Notes: generated by a model not told the origin, from the sequence alone. Counted from the first letter of the stretch, positions 33,158 to 43,522 are shown. The stretch: 64,000 bases of DNA from Collinsella aerofaciens (GCA_008680965.1 NAKE01000001.1:1116001-1180000), one strand, 5' to 3'. Translations and numbers: made by a program.

Positions 33158-33640
33158 TTAGCGGAGCAGCTCGGTGAGGCTGCGCTTAAAGCGGGCGCGG
33201 TCTTCGCTGGTGAAGGCTGCCGGTCCGCGGGTGCGACCGCCGGCGCGACGCACCTTCTTTTCCTCGTGACGAATAAACAGCTGCATGTCGATGGTCGCCT
33301 TGTCGTACACGCGCCCGCGCACACCGATTGCGGCGGCATCGCGGCCGAGCACCATGCTCGCCAGGCCAATGTCCTGCGTCACGACTACGTCGCCCGCCTG
33401 CAGACGTTCGACAATGGCAAAGTCGGCACTATCGGCGCCCACGCTCACATCGAGCGTGGTGACCCAAAAGCCGCGTCGCGCGTGCTCGGCATCGCGCGGA
33501 TCGTCGCGGCGAATGTGGCGTTCCAGGTTCTGCGTGCTGTTGCCGGCGATAACCACGGCGACGCCCGCCCGCCGCGCGCAGTCGATCGACTCACGCGTGA
33601 CCGGGCAGGCGTCGCCATCAATAAACAGCGTTCGCGGCAT
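33158..33640 (-). CDS. YaiI/YqxD family (DUF188) protein
   Basis: A 160-aa protein of the DUF188 family, related to PIN-like nucleases. It shows the N-terminal FIDGDACPV motif, the DFAIVERLQAGDVVVTQDIGLA core and the GGRTRGPAAFTSEDR C-terminus. Function is not established. Its ATG directly follows the stop codon of the upstream DUF308 gene with no spacer, so translation must be coupled. Confidence 0.93.
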   Translation of the reverse strand: MPRTLFIDGDACPVTRESIDCARRAGVAVVIAGNSTQNLERHIRRDDPRDAEHARRGFWVTTLDVSVGADSADFAIVERLQAGDVVVTQDIGLASMVLGRDAAAIGVRGRVYDKATIDMQLFIRHEEKKVRRAGGRTRGPAAFTSEDRARFKRSLTELLR

Positions 33641-34243
33641 CTAGCGCACCAGCTTGCCAAAGCGGATAGCACGAATAATCAGCGTCACGCCAAACACCAG
33701 GAGCGCGGCGCCGCTAAAGATGACGAGCATCTTTGCCGACCACAGCGGATAGATAAACACGAACACGCCGGCGATGATGGAGAGCGCGCCGCTCAGGATA
33801 GCGAGGGCGCGGTTAGACGAAAGCTCGGATTCCAGAATGGACATGACACCTTCGACAATCCAGCCAAAGCCGGCCACGACCACCACGAGCGTGGTGAGCG
33901 TCGCGGTCGAGAAGGCCTGGTTGCGCAGGATTATGACGCCGCCCAGAATGATGATCAGGTTGGAGATGATGCTCGTGACGCGCCAGCCGGCGGGCAGCAG
34001 CGGCTCAAAAATGGCGGTGAACAGCCTGACGCCAGCCGTGATCACAAAGTAGAAGCCCAGGACGGTCGTCAGGAAGACGAGGGACTTGGCGGGCGCAAAC
34101 AGCAGCGCGATGCCGGCAAGCAGTGCGATGACGCCCGTGGCGGCGTAGATCCAGCGCACGGCCTTGATTGCCTTGCCTGCCATGCTTTTCTCGTCAAATC
34201 CAAACAGATTCGACTGCTGGTCGTCGTTCTTAAAGATGCCCAT
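33641..34243 (-). CDS. HdeD-like DUF308 membrane protein
   Basis: A 200-aa integral membrane protein with about six hydrophobic helices in three similar pairs, as in HdeD/DUF308. Each pair contains a glycine-rich segment (VIALLAGIALLFAP, IIILGGVIIL, ALSIIAGVFVFIYP). In E. coli HdeD is linked to acid tolerance; that role is not shown here. Start at 34243 follows AAAGGAGACC, preferred over the ATG at 34276. Confidence 0.85.
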   Translation of the reverse strand: MGIFKNDDQQSNLFGFDEKSMAGKAIKAVRWIYAATGVIALLAGIALLFAPAKSLVFLTTVLGFYFVITAGVRLFTAIFEPLLPAGWRVTSIISNLIIILGGVIILRNQAFSTATLTTLVVVVAGFGWIVEGVMSILESELSSNRALAILSGALSIIAGVFVFIYPLWSAKMLVIFSGAALLVFGVTLIIRAIRFGKLVR

Positions 34244-34505
34244 GAGGTCTCCTTTCCGCACGGCGTTTGCCGTCATTGTCGTTTTTGCGGCGTATGCCGC
34301 AGTTGCTACAACAAGTATCGCCTAAAGGCACCGGCGTATGGGTCGGGGAGGGCGAAGTGTAACCCAAAGGTCCCGATTTGTTCTCGTTGTTCCCCATGTC
34401 GCGTTTTTCTATTCAACAGGTGTAGAACATTGCGGCCCTGTTCGTTATTGCCTGCGTTTTAGGTTAGATTTTCCTAAGAACAATTGCCTTGTATTGGGGG
34501 TCTCT

Positions 34506-35177
34506 ATGAACGAAGCTGTTCCTGCGGCGCCGTCGAGCGTGGAGTTGATGGCAAAGCAAGGTTGCGAAAAGCTCGGGCTGGAATCGTTTGACGCGCTGGT
34601 TCGTCGCGCCCGCACATGCCGCCGTTTTGACGAGTCCATGCGCGTGCCGCGCGAGTTTTTGCTTGAGCTGGCAGAGCTGGCGCACCTGGCTCCCTGCGGC
34701 GCCAACGCTCAGCGCCTACGCTTTCATGTGGTGAGCGACGCCGAGGAGTGTTCGAGCTTATTTGAAAAGCTCACATGGGCTGGTGCGCTCAAGGATTGGT
34801 CGGGTCCTGTCGAGGGCGAGCGCCCGACCGGCTATATCGCGATCCTTGCCGAGCGTCCCGCTCCGGGCAAGCCTGCCGCGCCAATCACCGAGGCAGACGC
34901 TGGTATCGCCGCGCAGACGATGATGCTCGCCGCCCGCAGCGCTACGCCCGAGGTGGCGGCGTGCATGTTCAAGGCTTTTCCGCCTCGTGCGATTGATGTC
35001 ATGGGGCTTGACGGCGACAAGTACGAGGTCAAGCTGATCATGGTCTTTGGCGTTCCCGCCGAGACACAGGTGATCGATGCAATTGATTCCAACCCCGACG
35101 GCTCTATTAATTACTGGCGTGACGAGGCACAGGTACACCACGTACCCAAGCGTCCACTCGCCGACGTACTGGTGTAG
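34506..35177 (+). CDS. Nitroreductase-family protein
   Basis: A 223-aa FMN-dependent oxidoreductase of the nitroreductase fold. The FMN-contact RRARTCRRFDES is near residue 34, followed by ELAHLAPCGANAQRLRFHVV. The middle (ITEADAGIAAQTMMLAARS) is the family's helix at the dimer interface. The usual C-terminal KxRR contact is replaced by HHVPKRPLADVLV. Substrate unknown. ATG 34506 stands behind GGGGGTC. Confidence 0.87.
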   Translation: MNEAVPAAPSSVELMAKQGCEKLGLESFDALVRRARTCRRFDESMRVPREFLLELAELAHLAPCGANAQRLRFHVVSDAEECSSLFEKLTWAGALKDWSGPVEGERPTGYIAILAERPAPGKPAAPITEADAGIAAQTMMLAARSATPEVAACMFKAFPPRAIDVMGLDGDKYEVKLIMVFGVPAETQVIDAIDSNPDGSINYWRDEAQVHHVPKRPLADVLV

Positions 35178-35207
35178 TTGAGCGTCGCCGCGGCGTGATC
35201 CGGCGGT

Positions 35208-35244
35208 AAACCACCACAAAGGTGACCGTCCCCTTTGTGGTGGT
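35208..35244. repeat. REP-like palindrome, copy A2
   Basis: AAACCACCACAAAGG (35208-35222) and CCTTTGTGGTGGT (35232-35244) around TGACCGTCC. It ends only 13 bases before the start codon of the next gene, so it may influence translation of that gene. Confidence 0.8.
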
Positions 35245-35257
35245 ACGAGGGGGGCAT

Positions 35258-35800
35258 GTGGCCGATCTGTATTTGGCGCGGCATGGGCAGACCGAGCTCA
35301 ATGTGCAGAACATTTTGCAGGGCTGGCACGATTCGCCGCTTACGGCGCGCGGGCGCGAGCAGGCACTGGCGACGCGTGCGGCGTTTAAGGCGCGTGGCAT
35401 CTCCTTTGACCATGCGTATTCGTCTCCGTTGGGTCGGGCACGGTGTACAGCAGAGCTGATCATTGGCGAGGGTCGTTCCTTAGAGCTGTTCGATGACCTG
35501 CGCGAGTGGCATTTGGGATCGTTGGAGGGCACATCAAACCGCGAGATGCCGGCGCAACCCTGGGGCGATTATCCGGTCGCCTTTGGTGGCGAGTCGGAAA
35601 GTGAGCTTCGCGCACGTATGGTCGCGGCGCTGTCCCGCATCATGGCCCGGCCTCGGCACGACTGCGTGCTGGCCGTTTCCCACGGCTCAGCCTGCCAGGA
35701 GTTTCTTGAGTATGTGGCCGGCGGGGGAGAACAGCCCGACAACGGCGCCGTGCTTCATTTTGGTTATTTCGATGGGGCGTTTTCGCTCTTGGGTTGGTAG
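35258..35800 (+). CDS. Histidine phosphatase (phosphoglycerate mutase-like), first copy
   Basis: A 180-aa member of the histidine phosphatase superfamily. The catalytic RHG triad lies in LYLARHGQTELN, with a second catalytic His in VSHGSACQEF near residue 145 and the EWHLGSLEG loop between. I start it at GTG 35258, which has GAGGGGGG upstream; reading from 35222 would begin within the REP palindrome. A paralogue follows 19 bases later, suggesting a local duplication. Confidence 0.88.
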   Translation: MADLYLARHGQTELNVQNILQGWHDSPLTARGREQALATRAAFKARGISFDHAYSSPLGRARCTAELIIGEGRSLELFDDLREWHLGSLEGTSNREMPAQPWGDYPVAFGGESESELRARMVAALSRIMARPRHDCVLAVSHGSACQEFLEYVAGGGEQPDNGAVLHFGYFDGAFSLLGW

Positions 35801-35819
35801 CAAACGAAAGGACCCCTCT

Positions 35820-36455
35820 ATGAATAAAGATCTGTATCTGGTCCGTCATGGACAGACGATATTTAACCTCAAGCGCATTATTCAGGGCTGGAGTGATTCG
35901 CCGCTCACGCAGTTGGGCTGCGAGCAGGCGGCGCGCGCTGGCATGTTCTTGCGAGCGCGTGGCATCGAGCCCGACCACGCCTACACCTCGACGCTGCACC
36001 GCACCGAGCAGACTATCGCCAGCCTGTGGCCGGGCCTCGCCTACGAGCGCCTAGACGGCCTGCGCGAGTGGTTCTTTGGCGACTTTGAGGCCGAGCGCGT
36101 GATGCTTATGCCCGAACGTCCGTGGCGTGACTTCTACCGCCAGTTTGGCGGCGAGGGGCAGATGCAGGTGCGTGAGCGCATGGTGGCGACGTTGACCGAT
36201 CTTATGCGACGCCCGGATCATTCGTGCGTGCTCGCGGTAAGCCATGGCTCGGCTATCAAGGAGTTTATGGATCACGTGAAGGGCGCGGCGGCAGACGAGC
36301 GCGACCGTGTGCCGGGCAACTGCTCGGTGCTGCATTTCGTGTTTGACGATGCGACCGATACGTTTGACTTGGTCGAAGTCTTTACGCAGGAAGATTATGC
36401 GCGCGAGCTGGGTCTTGAGCCGTTGGTGGCTGCAGTGGGTCCGCAGCGCGGGTAA
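35820..36455 (+). CDS. Histidine phosphatase, second copy
   Basis: A 211-aa paralogue of the preceding protein with the same plan: YLVRHGQTIFNLKRIIQGW at the N-terminus, REWFFGDFE loop, and VSHGSAIKEF near residue 140. It has about 30 more residues at the C-terminus (ELGLEPLVAAVGPQRG). Start ATG 35820 follows GAAAGGACC. Substrate specificity of the two copies may differ; none can be assigned. Confidence 0.88.
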   Translation: MNKDLYLVRHGQTIFNLKRIIQGWSDSPLTQLGCEQAARAGMFLRARGIEPDHAYTSTLHRTEQTIASLWPGLAYERLDGLREWFFGDFEAERVMLMPERPWRDFYRQFGGEGQMQVRERMVATLTDLMRRPDHSCVLAVSHGSAIKEFMDHVKGAAADERDRVPGNCSVLHFVFDDATDTFDLVEVFTQEDYARELGLEPLVAAVGPQRG

Positions 36456-36499
36456 CGCGGCGTGGCGATGCGGATCGCCGACATCATTGCTCGATGTGA

Positions 36500-36545
36500 A
36501 AGGGGCGGGGATGCATGCGCATGTATCCCCGCCCCTTGTTTGTTG
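36500..36545 (+). terminator. Bidirectional terminator
   Basis: Perfect 13-bp arms (36500-36512 and 36525-36537) followed by GTTTGTTG on plus and by TTTCAC on minus. It ends the phosphatase pair and the convergent DUF1015-like gene. Confidence 0.75.
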
Positions 36546-36581
36546 AGCGGCCGAGTCTTTGTACTGGGCGTTTACGCCCTG

Positions 36582-37262
36582 TTAGAACCGTGCGATCTGG
36601 TGGGTGAGCAGGCCCGTTGGAACTTGCGGTGCGCCGCCGGTGACCTGCGCGGCGGGGAATAACGCGGCAACGGTAAAGTTGAACGGCTCTTTGCCCGTGT
36701 AGGTGCCGGCTGTGCGGGCCTCGTCCGCCAGGAGCTGCGCCGCCCCTGCTAGCGCGGCAGCATAGGCGGGGTCGTCGGCCTGTGCCGGCTCCGGTGCTTG
36801 TTCGAGCATAGCGCGGATGGCCCCGACGGCGTCCTCGCGCTTGACCTCCCACACACGGTGCGTAATGCCGGCGGGGTCGGTGACGGCATAGAGCGACGCG
36901 CCCTCTTTGGCGGCGCCCAGGATGATATCCATGACGGGCGACGCCTCGTAGGTAAGCGACACAGGGCGCGGCTGGACCTTAAGCTCGGCGATTGCGCGGG
37001 CGGCTGCGGTCGCACCTGCGGGGGTCGCGCCGTCGCCCGCCAGTACGCCGACCGGGCAAATCGCCACGACACCCGTCACGCGACCCGGTTCGCCCGAGCA
37101 CTCGTACACGTAATACGCCGCGCCCGGATCTTTGAGCATAGGCCCGTCGGCGATGGCGTCGCGCAGGGCGTCGTTGCTGCTCAGGATACCGCCCATCTGC
37201 GGCAGCGCTTCGAGCACGCGGTCCTGAGCTGGGCGAATGCAGGGAAACGGAAGTGCTTTCAT
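36582..37262 (-). CDS. Short DUF1015-like protein
   Basis: A 226-aa protein that resembles DUF1015 in outline: an N-terminal KALPFPCIRPA, a YYVYECSGEPGRVTGVVAICPV segment, HRVWEVK near residue 135 and EPFNFTVAALFP near the end. DUF1015 proteins are usually about 400 aa and keep a central HHR motif, which I do not see, so this is a shortened or diverged form. No enzymatic role is known. Confidence 0.6.
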   Translation of the reverse strand: MKALPFPCIRPAQDRVLEALPQMGGILSSNDALRDAIADGPMLKDPGAAYYVYECSGEPGRVTGVVAICPVGVLAGDGATPAGATAAARAIAELKVQPRPVSLTYEASPVMDIILGAAKEGASLYAVTDPAGITHRVWEVKREDAVGAIRAMLEQAPEPAQADDPAYAAALAGAAQLLADEARTAGTYTGKEPFNFTVAALFPAAQVTGGAPQVPTGLLTHQIARF

Positions 37263-37301
37263 GGGCGGTCCTAACGCGCGAGTCGGTTTGTTCGCGGCTT
37301 A

Positions 37302-37813
37302 TTATGCCCCAACTTGGACGCTTGCGTCCCAGAGCGTGTTGTCAACAAGCGCGATGAGCACGTTCTGGCAGCGAACGATATCGGCATGGGCCCCGGCTCG
37401 TTGGGCTTATGCGCGAGCACCAACGAGCCGGGGCCGTAGCTCATACAATTGCGGTTACCCGTCTTGCCGGCAATGACGGCGGTATCGGTGCAGCCGGTAA
37501 AGAAGCCGACGGTCGTGTCCGCGTCCGTCACGTCATCGGCGGTGCGCTTGAGCGCAGCTAGAAGGGGAGAGTTCGGGTCGCGCTCGATGGCGGGGCGATC
37601 GCCCGTCACGGCGAAACTGCCATGGCAACCGGGAACCGCGGCCTCGGCGGTGGCAGTGGCCTGCTCGACCATGTTGATCGTGGCGGCCGTATCGGTCGGC
37701 GGCGTCAGGCGCATGTCGACCCAGACCTTGGCGTGGTCGGGCACGACAAAGGGGCGATAGCCGCCCTCGTCATCATCAACCATATGAAACCTCAGAATCA
37801 GTTTGCTTTGCAA
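37302..37813 (-). pseudogene. M20-family peptidase, C-terminal remnant
   Basis: From 37813 the minus strand reads an M20 dimerisation/catalytic tail (GYRPFVVPDHAKVWVDMRL, GFFTGCTDTAVIAGKTGNRN, YGPGSLVLAHKPNE). After that a frameshift near 37395 moves the expected end ADIVRCQNVLIALVDNTLWD into another frame, stopping at 37302. The N-terminal metal-binding half is absent; its place is taken by the divergent gene at 37937. Confidence 0.75.
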
Positions 37814-37936
37814 ACCGATTGTAAGTCACCTGCAGATTCGCGACGTGCACGTAGCAGCATTTACCGTTCGCAGGCCGAGCCATCGCGTTTGCCGTCCGGG
37901 CGGGTTTACAAACGACGCGGTGGGTACGTACCTTTC

Positions 37937-38986
37937 ATGGACGACATGCTGTGCGACATATCTGCCTTTCGGTATCACCGGATACCTCCACAGGTTTTGG
38001 CAATAATGCCGGACCTGCCCGATTCTGTGGACGATCCGCGCAGGGAACGTCTTTGTGAGCATCCGCTCGTCAAACATTTCCTGGGCACCCCGTTACACGT
38101 GTTGGCACAGGGCGGCTGCGGACGTAAGGGCGATCGCATTGTCAGGCATGTTTGGAATGGGGAGAGGCCGTTTGGCTCCGTGCGGCAGACAGAGTTTGGC
38201 CTTGATGCCGCGTCCCCGCTCTTTACGCTGCTGACCCTGGCTTCCTCGGTCTCAAACGAGCGTCTGATCATGTGCATGTATGAGATGTGCGGCACCTTTG
38301 CCGTGTGCAAGATTGCACCTCAAGTAAAGTTGGCGCTTGAGCAGGCATATGGGAGCCGGTGGGGTGACGCACGGTCGGGCTGGGAAAACGTAAAGGATGC
38401 CTCGGGGAATCCAACGGACTTGTGGAAACGACCTCCCTTGATCGAGCTCTCTGACCTTACGCAGTTCGCCAATAAGATCCAGGGACTCCGCGGTGCTAAA
38501 TCATTCACACGTGCCGTGAAATGCATTACGGGGGTTGTGGCATCGCCGCTTGAGGTCCAAGCTTCGATGCTGTTTGGCCTTTCGAGGCTCCGCGGCGGCG
38601 AAGGGCTGCGCCTTACCAATAATGTTGAGATTCGCATGACGCGCAGCGCCCGCCTGATTTCGGGGCTTGATAGGCGCTACGCCGATATCTTGCTGGCAAA
38701 TAAGGACGGCAGCCGAGAGTGCCTGGTTGAATGCCAAGGTAAAGCCATTCACGGATCCATAGAATCCAAGATCTCGGACTCCGATCGAACGACGGCCCTT
38801 CAGACGATGGGATATCCCGTCGTTCTGATGACCTATGGTCAGCTGGTCGACTCCGATGCCTTCCATGTAGTGATGGAGCTTATCATGTCCTATCTCGATA
38901 TGCCGTTGAAAGACAAGACACCGCGGCAGCAAGAGCTCGAACGGCGGCTTCGTGAGGAGATTTTTATCGATTGGGCGGGAATGTAG
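37937..38986 (+). CDS. Uncharacterised protein, possible AbiEi/DUF559-like nuclease fold
   Basis: A 349-aa protein I cannot name securely. The C-terminal half reads like a DUF559/Vsr-type PD-(D/E)xK domain: VVASPLEVQASMLFGL near residue 200, YADILLA near residue 250 and LVECQG near residue 266. The N-terminal half (DISAFRYHRIPPQVL, GTPLHVLA, SPLFTLLTLA) resembles AbiEi-type antitoxin/abortive-infection proteins. There is no clear ribosome-binding site before ATG 37937. It replaces the 5' end of an M20 pseudogene, so it may be an acquired gene. Confidence 0.6.
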   Translation: MDDMLCDISAFRYHRIPPQVLAIMPDLPDSVDDPRRERLCEHPLVKHFLGTPLHVLAQGGCGRKGDRIVRHVWNGERPFGSVRQTEFGLDAASPLFTLLTLASSVSNERLIMCMYEMCGTFAVCKIAPQVKLALEQAYGSRWGDARSGWENVKDASGNPTDLWKRPPLIELSDLTQFANKIQGLRGAKSFTRAVKCITGVVASPLEVQASMLFGLSRLRGGEGLRLTNNVEIRMTRSARLISGLDRRYADILLANKDGSRECLVECQGKAIHGSIESKISDSDRTTALQTMGYPVVLMTYGQLVDSDAFHVVMELIMSYLDMPLKDKTPRQQELERRLREEIFIDWAGM

Positions 38987-39065
38987 CCGCGCGGGTGGAA
39001 AACGGCCGCGGGGGCTAGAGTCTTGGGCGTAAAAAAGGCTTTAATTTCGCCTTGGAATTAGCTTT

Positions 39066-39244
39066 AAAAGTGCTACCCAGAACAAGTTATTTCGGAAAAT
39101 GGACAGTCAACTTAAATTTGGCATATAGAGATCGTTTTTTACCTACTAAAACCCCTGCTAAAGCTGTTTATAAAAGCAGTTGTGCTTAGTGACTTGAGCC
39201 TCACTGTCGATTATCCGAAACAACTTGTTCTGGGTAGCACTTTT
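39066..39244. repeat. MITE-like element with ~42-bp imperfect terminal inverted repeats
   Basis: Arms 39066-39095 and 39215-39244 match at 29 of 30 positions (AAAAGTGCTACCCAGAACAAGTT end); pairing continues imperfectly to 39107/39203. The 95-base interior is markedly A+T rich and non-coding. The whole 179-base unit has the size of a non-autonomous element. No clear target duplication was seen. Confidence 0.6.
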
Positions 39245-39264
39245 CAAGCCGCCGGGAGCAACGA

Positions 39265-39299
39265 ATTCGGCCCCCGTTTTGTGAAAACGGGGGCCGAAT
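39265..39299 (-). terminator. Hairpin terminator of the serCA operon
   Basis: Perfect 16-bp arms (39265-39280 and 39284-39299) with a 3-base loop, 38 bases after the serA stop. The T-tail is weak on minus. Confidence 0.7.
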
Positions 39300-39336
39300 G
39301 GGCTTCGTGGTCTGTCTGGCAGGATTGGCGCCGGCG

Positions 39337-40500
39337 CTATTTAATCACGCGCACACGATACATCGACGGAATTTGCTTAAGTGCCTCGATCGTGCTGCCG
39401 TCCAGGTGCTCATCGGTGTCGAACATGGTGTAGGCGTTCTCGCCAGCGGACTCGTTGGTCATGCGCTGCACGTTGGCGTTGTCCTTGGCGAGAATGGCCG
39501 TGATCTGGCCGATCATGTTGGGCACGTTGGCATGCAGGCAGGCAATGCGGCTTGCGGCGCGCGCCTTGCCCATGCTGCAGGCGGGGTAGTTGACGCTGTG
39601 CGCGATGTTGCCGTTTTCCAGGTAATCCTTGAGCTCGCTGATGGCCATGTCGGCGCAGTTGGCCTCGGCCTCGCCGGTGCCGGCGCCCGAATGCGTGGTG
39701 ATAAACGTGTTGGGCATCTTGACGGTCTTGGGCGTGGCAAAGTCGCAGCTAAACCAGCTGAGCTTGCCCGCGCGCAGGGCGGCGTCGACGGCGTCCTCGT
39801 CAATGATGGTCTCGCGCGCGTAGTTGATGAGCACGGCGTCCGGGGCCAGCAGGTCGATCTGCTCGGTGCTGATCATGCCGATGGTATCGGCCTTGCTGGG
39901 CACGTGCACGGTGAGGTAGTCGCAGCCGCGGCACAGATCCTCGAGCGTGCCCACGCGCTGCACCTCGCGGCTCAGCACCCACGCGTGCTCGACGGAAATG
40001 AACGGATCGTAGCCGTAAACGTCCATGCCCAGGTCGACACAGGCGTTGGCGACCTTGGAGCCTACGTTGCCCAGGCCGATGACGCCGATGCGCTTGCCCT
40101 TGAGCTCGCGGCCCACAAAGGCCTTCTTGGCTTTTTCGGCATCGACCTGGATCTCGGGGTCGTCGGCGTTGTCGCGCACCCAGTTCATCGACTGCACGAC
40201 GCCGCGGCTCGAAAGCACCAGCATGCCCAGGACGAGCTCCTTGACGGCGTTGCTGTTGGCACCGGGAGAGTTAAAGACGACGACGCCCTTTCTGGCGTAC
40301 TCCTCGACGGGGATGTTGTTGACGCCGGCGCCGCAGCGGGCGATGGCGCGGATGCCCTCGGGCAGCTCGTGGCCGTGCAGGTCGGTGGAGCGCATCAGAA
40401 TAGCGTCGGCCTCCTCGGCGGTGCCCACAAACTCGTAGCCCTCGCCAAATTCGACTTTGCCGTCCTTGGTAATGTCGTCGATGGTTTTAATCTTGCGCAT
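39337..40500 (-). CDS. serA: D-3-phosphoglycerate dehydrogenase
   Basis: A 387-aa enzyme for the first step of serine synthesis, oxidising 3-phosphoglycerate with NAD. It has ARCGAGVNNIP, the Rossmann motif GVIGLGNVGSKVANA near residue 142, the catalytic His/Glu region and a C-terminal ACT domain (IGQITAILAKDNANVQRM, about residues 330-385) likely for serine feedback. It is the short form without an intervening domain. Downstream of serC in one operon. Confidence 0.94.
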   Translation of the reverse strand: MRKIKTIDDITKDGKVEFGEGYEFVGTAEEADAILMRSTDLHGHELPEGIRAIARCGAGVNNIPVEEYARKGVVVFNSPGANSNAVKELVLGMLVLSSRGVVQSMNWVRDNADDPEIQVDAEKAKKAFVGRELKGKRIGVIGLGNVGSKVANACVDLGMDVYGYDPFISVEHAWVLSREVQRVGTLEDLCRGCDYLTVHVPSKADTIGMISTEQIDLLAPDAVLINYARETIIDEDAVDAALRAGKLSWFSCDFATPKTVKMPNTFITTHSGAGTGEAEANCADMAISELKDYLENGNIAHSVNYPACSMGKARAASRIACLHANVPNMIGQITAILAKDNANVQRMTNESAGENAYTMFDTDEHLDGSTIEALKQIPSMYRVRVIK

Positions 40501-40569
40501 GAAAAACTCCTTAGCGGATTTGTTTATAACAAGTGGTTTGAAGTGGCTGGTCGGCCCGCTCGTTGCGGG

Positions 40570-41694
<1,125 letters not shown>

Positions 41695-41828
41695 CTTCTA
41701 GTTCCCCTCGTAGTCGTTTGAACGTTCGGGATACTTTAGCACAGTGGAGCGTCAGGCGCGACCGAATCACAGCAAAACCCGAGTGCGCCGCTATGATTTA
41801 CAGGATGGTTACATGGGGGAGGGGTGCT

Positions 41829-41906
41829 TTACTCCTCGGGCAAATCCAAATCTGCGAGCGAAGGCATGAGGTTCTCTAGGCGCTTGATTTCTTCGTCGCA
41901 AATTAG
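41829..41906 (-). pseudogene. 25-codon C-terminal gene fragment
   Basis: Minus strand reads ICDEEIKRLENLMPSLADLDLPEE and stops, with an in-frame TAG directly before it. The amphipathic acidic tail looks like a protein C-terminus cut off from its gene. Nothing else is visible between the antiporter and serC. Origin unknown. Confidence 0.3.
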
Positions 41907-41920
41907 CTAACCCCTGGTCA

Positions 41921-43522
41921 CTACGACGCCAGCGTGGCGATGACGGCTTCGTCGCCGGCGTATATTAGGGTGTTGCCGTCGGGGATGATCGTCTGGCCGT
42001 CGCGTTTGAGCATCACGACGATAAAGGGATGCTTGCCTTGCGGCACATCGCGCAGGCGCTGACCGGCCAGGCGACCGTGGGGCGTCACGGTGACCTCGCG
42101 CAGCGTAACCTCGGCACGCTCTTTGAACGTTGGGGCGGCCATCACCAGCAGATCGCCTTCCTGGATCACGGTGTCGCCATTGGGCAGTACCGGATGCGCC
42201 CCGTCGCGCAGCACCAGGACCACGAGCATGTCCGTCGCGCTGCCAATGTCCGCGAGCGAGCGTCCGGCAAACGGATGGCCAGCGCCCACCTTGAGCTTTA
42301 CAAACGACATGCCGTCCTCGTCGCGGTAGTCGTTAAAGGTGCGGCGCACGTCGCCGGTCGCATCGATCATATCGAGCTTCTTCGCCACCGCCGGCAGCAG
42401 CGAGCCCTGCACCACGATGCCCGACGCGGCAATCACAAACACCAGGTCAAATAGGTCGTGTCCGCCGGGAACGCCGGCTACCACGGCAAAGAGGCTAAAG
42501 ACGACCGAAGCCGCGCCGCGCAAGCCCGCCCAGCTTACGAGTGCAACCTGGCGAGGGTTCGTCTTAAAGGGCGCCAGCAGCAGACCGACGGCGATGGGGC
42601 GGCTCGCAAAGAGCATAAACGCCATGAGCGCCAGGCCCGGCAGCAGCATCTGCGGCAGGCGCGCGGGCGTGACGAGCAGGCCCAGCAAAAAGAAGATGGT
42701 CATCTCGGCCATCTCGGTGAGGGTGTCAAAAAAGTGCGCCATCTCGACCTTGCCGGTGATGTCGCTCGCGCCCAGCACAATGCCGGCCAGGTACACGGCC
42801 AAAAAGCCGTTGCCGCCCAGATAGCTCGGCAATGCGTAGGCGACGATTGCCACGGCGAACAAAAAGATGGTCTGCGCGCCCTCGGCCGTTGCGTGCGCTC
42901 GTTCAATCAGGCGGCTCGCCGCCCAGCCGATGGCAAGGCCCAGGCCCGCGCCCAGGATAATCTGCTTGGCCAGCAGTGCGGGAATGTCGATGTTGCCACC
43001 CGCCGCGAGGGTGGCGAGTACCGCGGTGAGCATGTAGGCGACGGGGTCGTTGGAGCCCGATTCGACCTCGAGCAGCGAGTCGGTGCCGCCCTTTAGCGAC
43101 AGGTTGTGCTCGCGCAGCACGCTAAAGACGCTCGCCGCGTCGGTCGACGCCACGACCGAGCCCAGCAGCAGGCCGCCGATCCAGTCGAAGCCCAGCACAA
43201 AGTGGGCGAACACGCCGGTGATGCCTGCGGTGATGACGACGCCGAGTGTGCTCAGCAGCACCGCCGGCGCGGCGACGGGCTTGGCGCGGTCTATGTTGGT
43301 GTTAAAGCCGCCGTAGAACATGATGAACAATAGCGCCGTGCTGCAGACGGTTTCGGTGAGTGCGTAGTCGCTAAAGTCGATATGCGCCGGGCCGTTGACG
43401 CCCAACAGCATGCCGAGCGCGATAAAGATAAGCAGGGTGGGGAAGGGGAGTTTTTTGCCGACGGGTTTGATGGTCAGGCACAAAATGATGACGAGGCCGA
43501 TAAAGAGAAGTATCTGGTTCAT
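41921..43522 (-). CDS. CPA1 cation/proton antiporter with TrkA-C domain (NhaP2-like)
   Basis: A 533-aa membrane protein with about 12-13 hydrophobic segments, then a cytosolic tail. The conserved ion-site pattern is seen in SVVASTDAASVFSVL near residue 125 and EVESGSNDPVAYML near residue 152, the ND pair characteristic of CPA1. The tail from about residue 395 holds a TrkA-C (RCK_C) domain (HPFAGRSLADIG, VIQEGDLLVMAAP), found in potassium-proton antiporters. Likely exports K+ or Na+. Confidence 0.9.
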   Translation of the reverse strand: MNQILLFIGLVIILCLTIKPVGKKLPFPTLLIFIALGMLLGVNGPAHIDFSDYALTETVCSTALLFIMFYGGFNTNIDRAKPVAAPAVLLSTLGVVITAGITGVFAHFVLGFDWIGGLLLGSVVASTDAASVFSVLREHNLSLKGGTDSLLEVESGSNDPVAYMLTAVLATLAAGGNIDIPALLAKQIILGAGLGLAIGWAASRLIERAHATAEGAQTIFLFAVAIVAYALPSYLGGNGFLAVYLAGIVLGASDITGKVEMAHFFDTLTEMAEMTIFFLLGLLVTPARLPQMLLPGLALMAFMLFASRPIAVGLLLAPFKTNPRQVALVSWAGLRGAASVVFSLFAVVAGVPGGHDLFDLVFVIAASGIVVQGSLLPAVAKKLDMIDATGDVRRTFNDYRDEDGMSFVKLKVGAGHPFAGRSLADIGSATDMLVVLVLRDGAHPVLPNGDTVIQEGDLLVMAAPTFKERAEVTLREVTVTPHGRLAGQRLRDVPQGKHPFIVVMLKRDGQTIIPDGNTLIYAGDEAVIATLAS

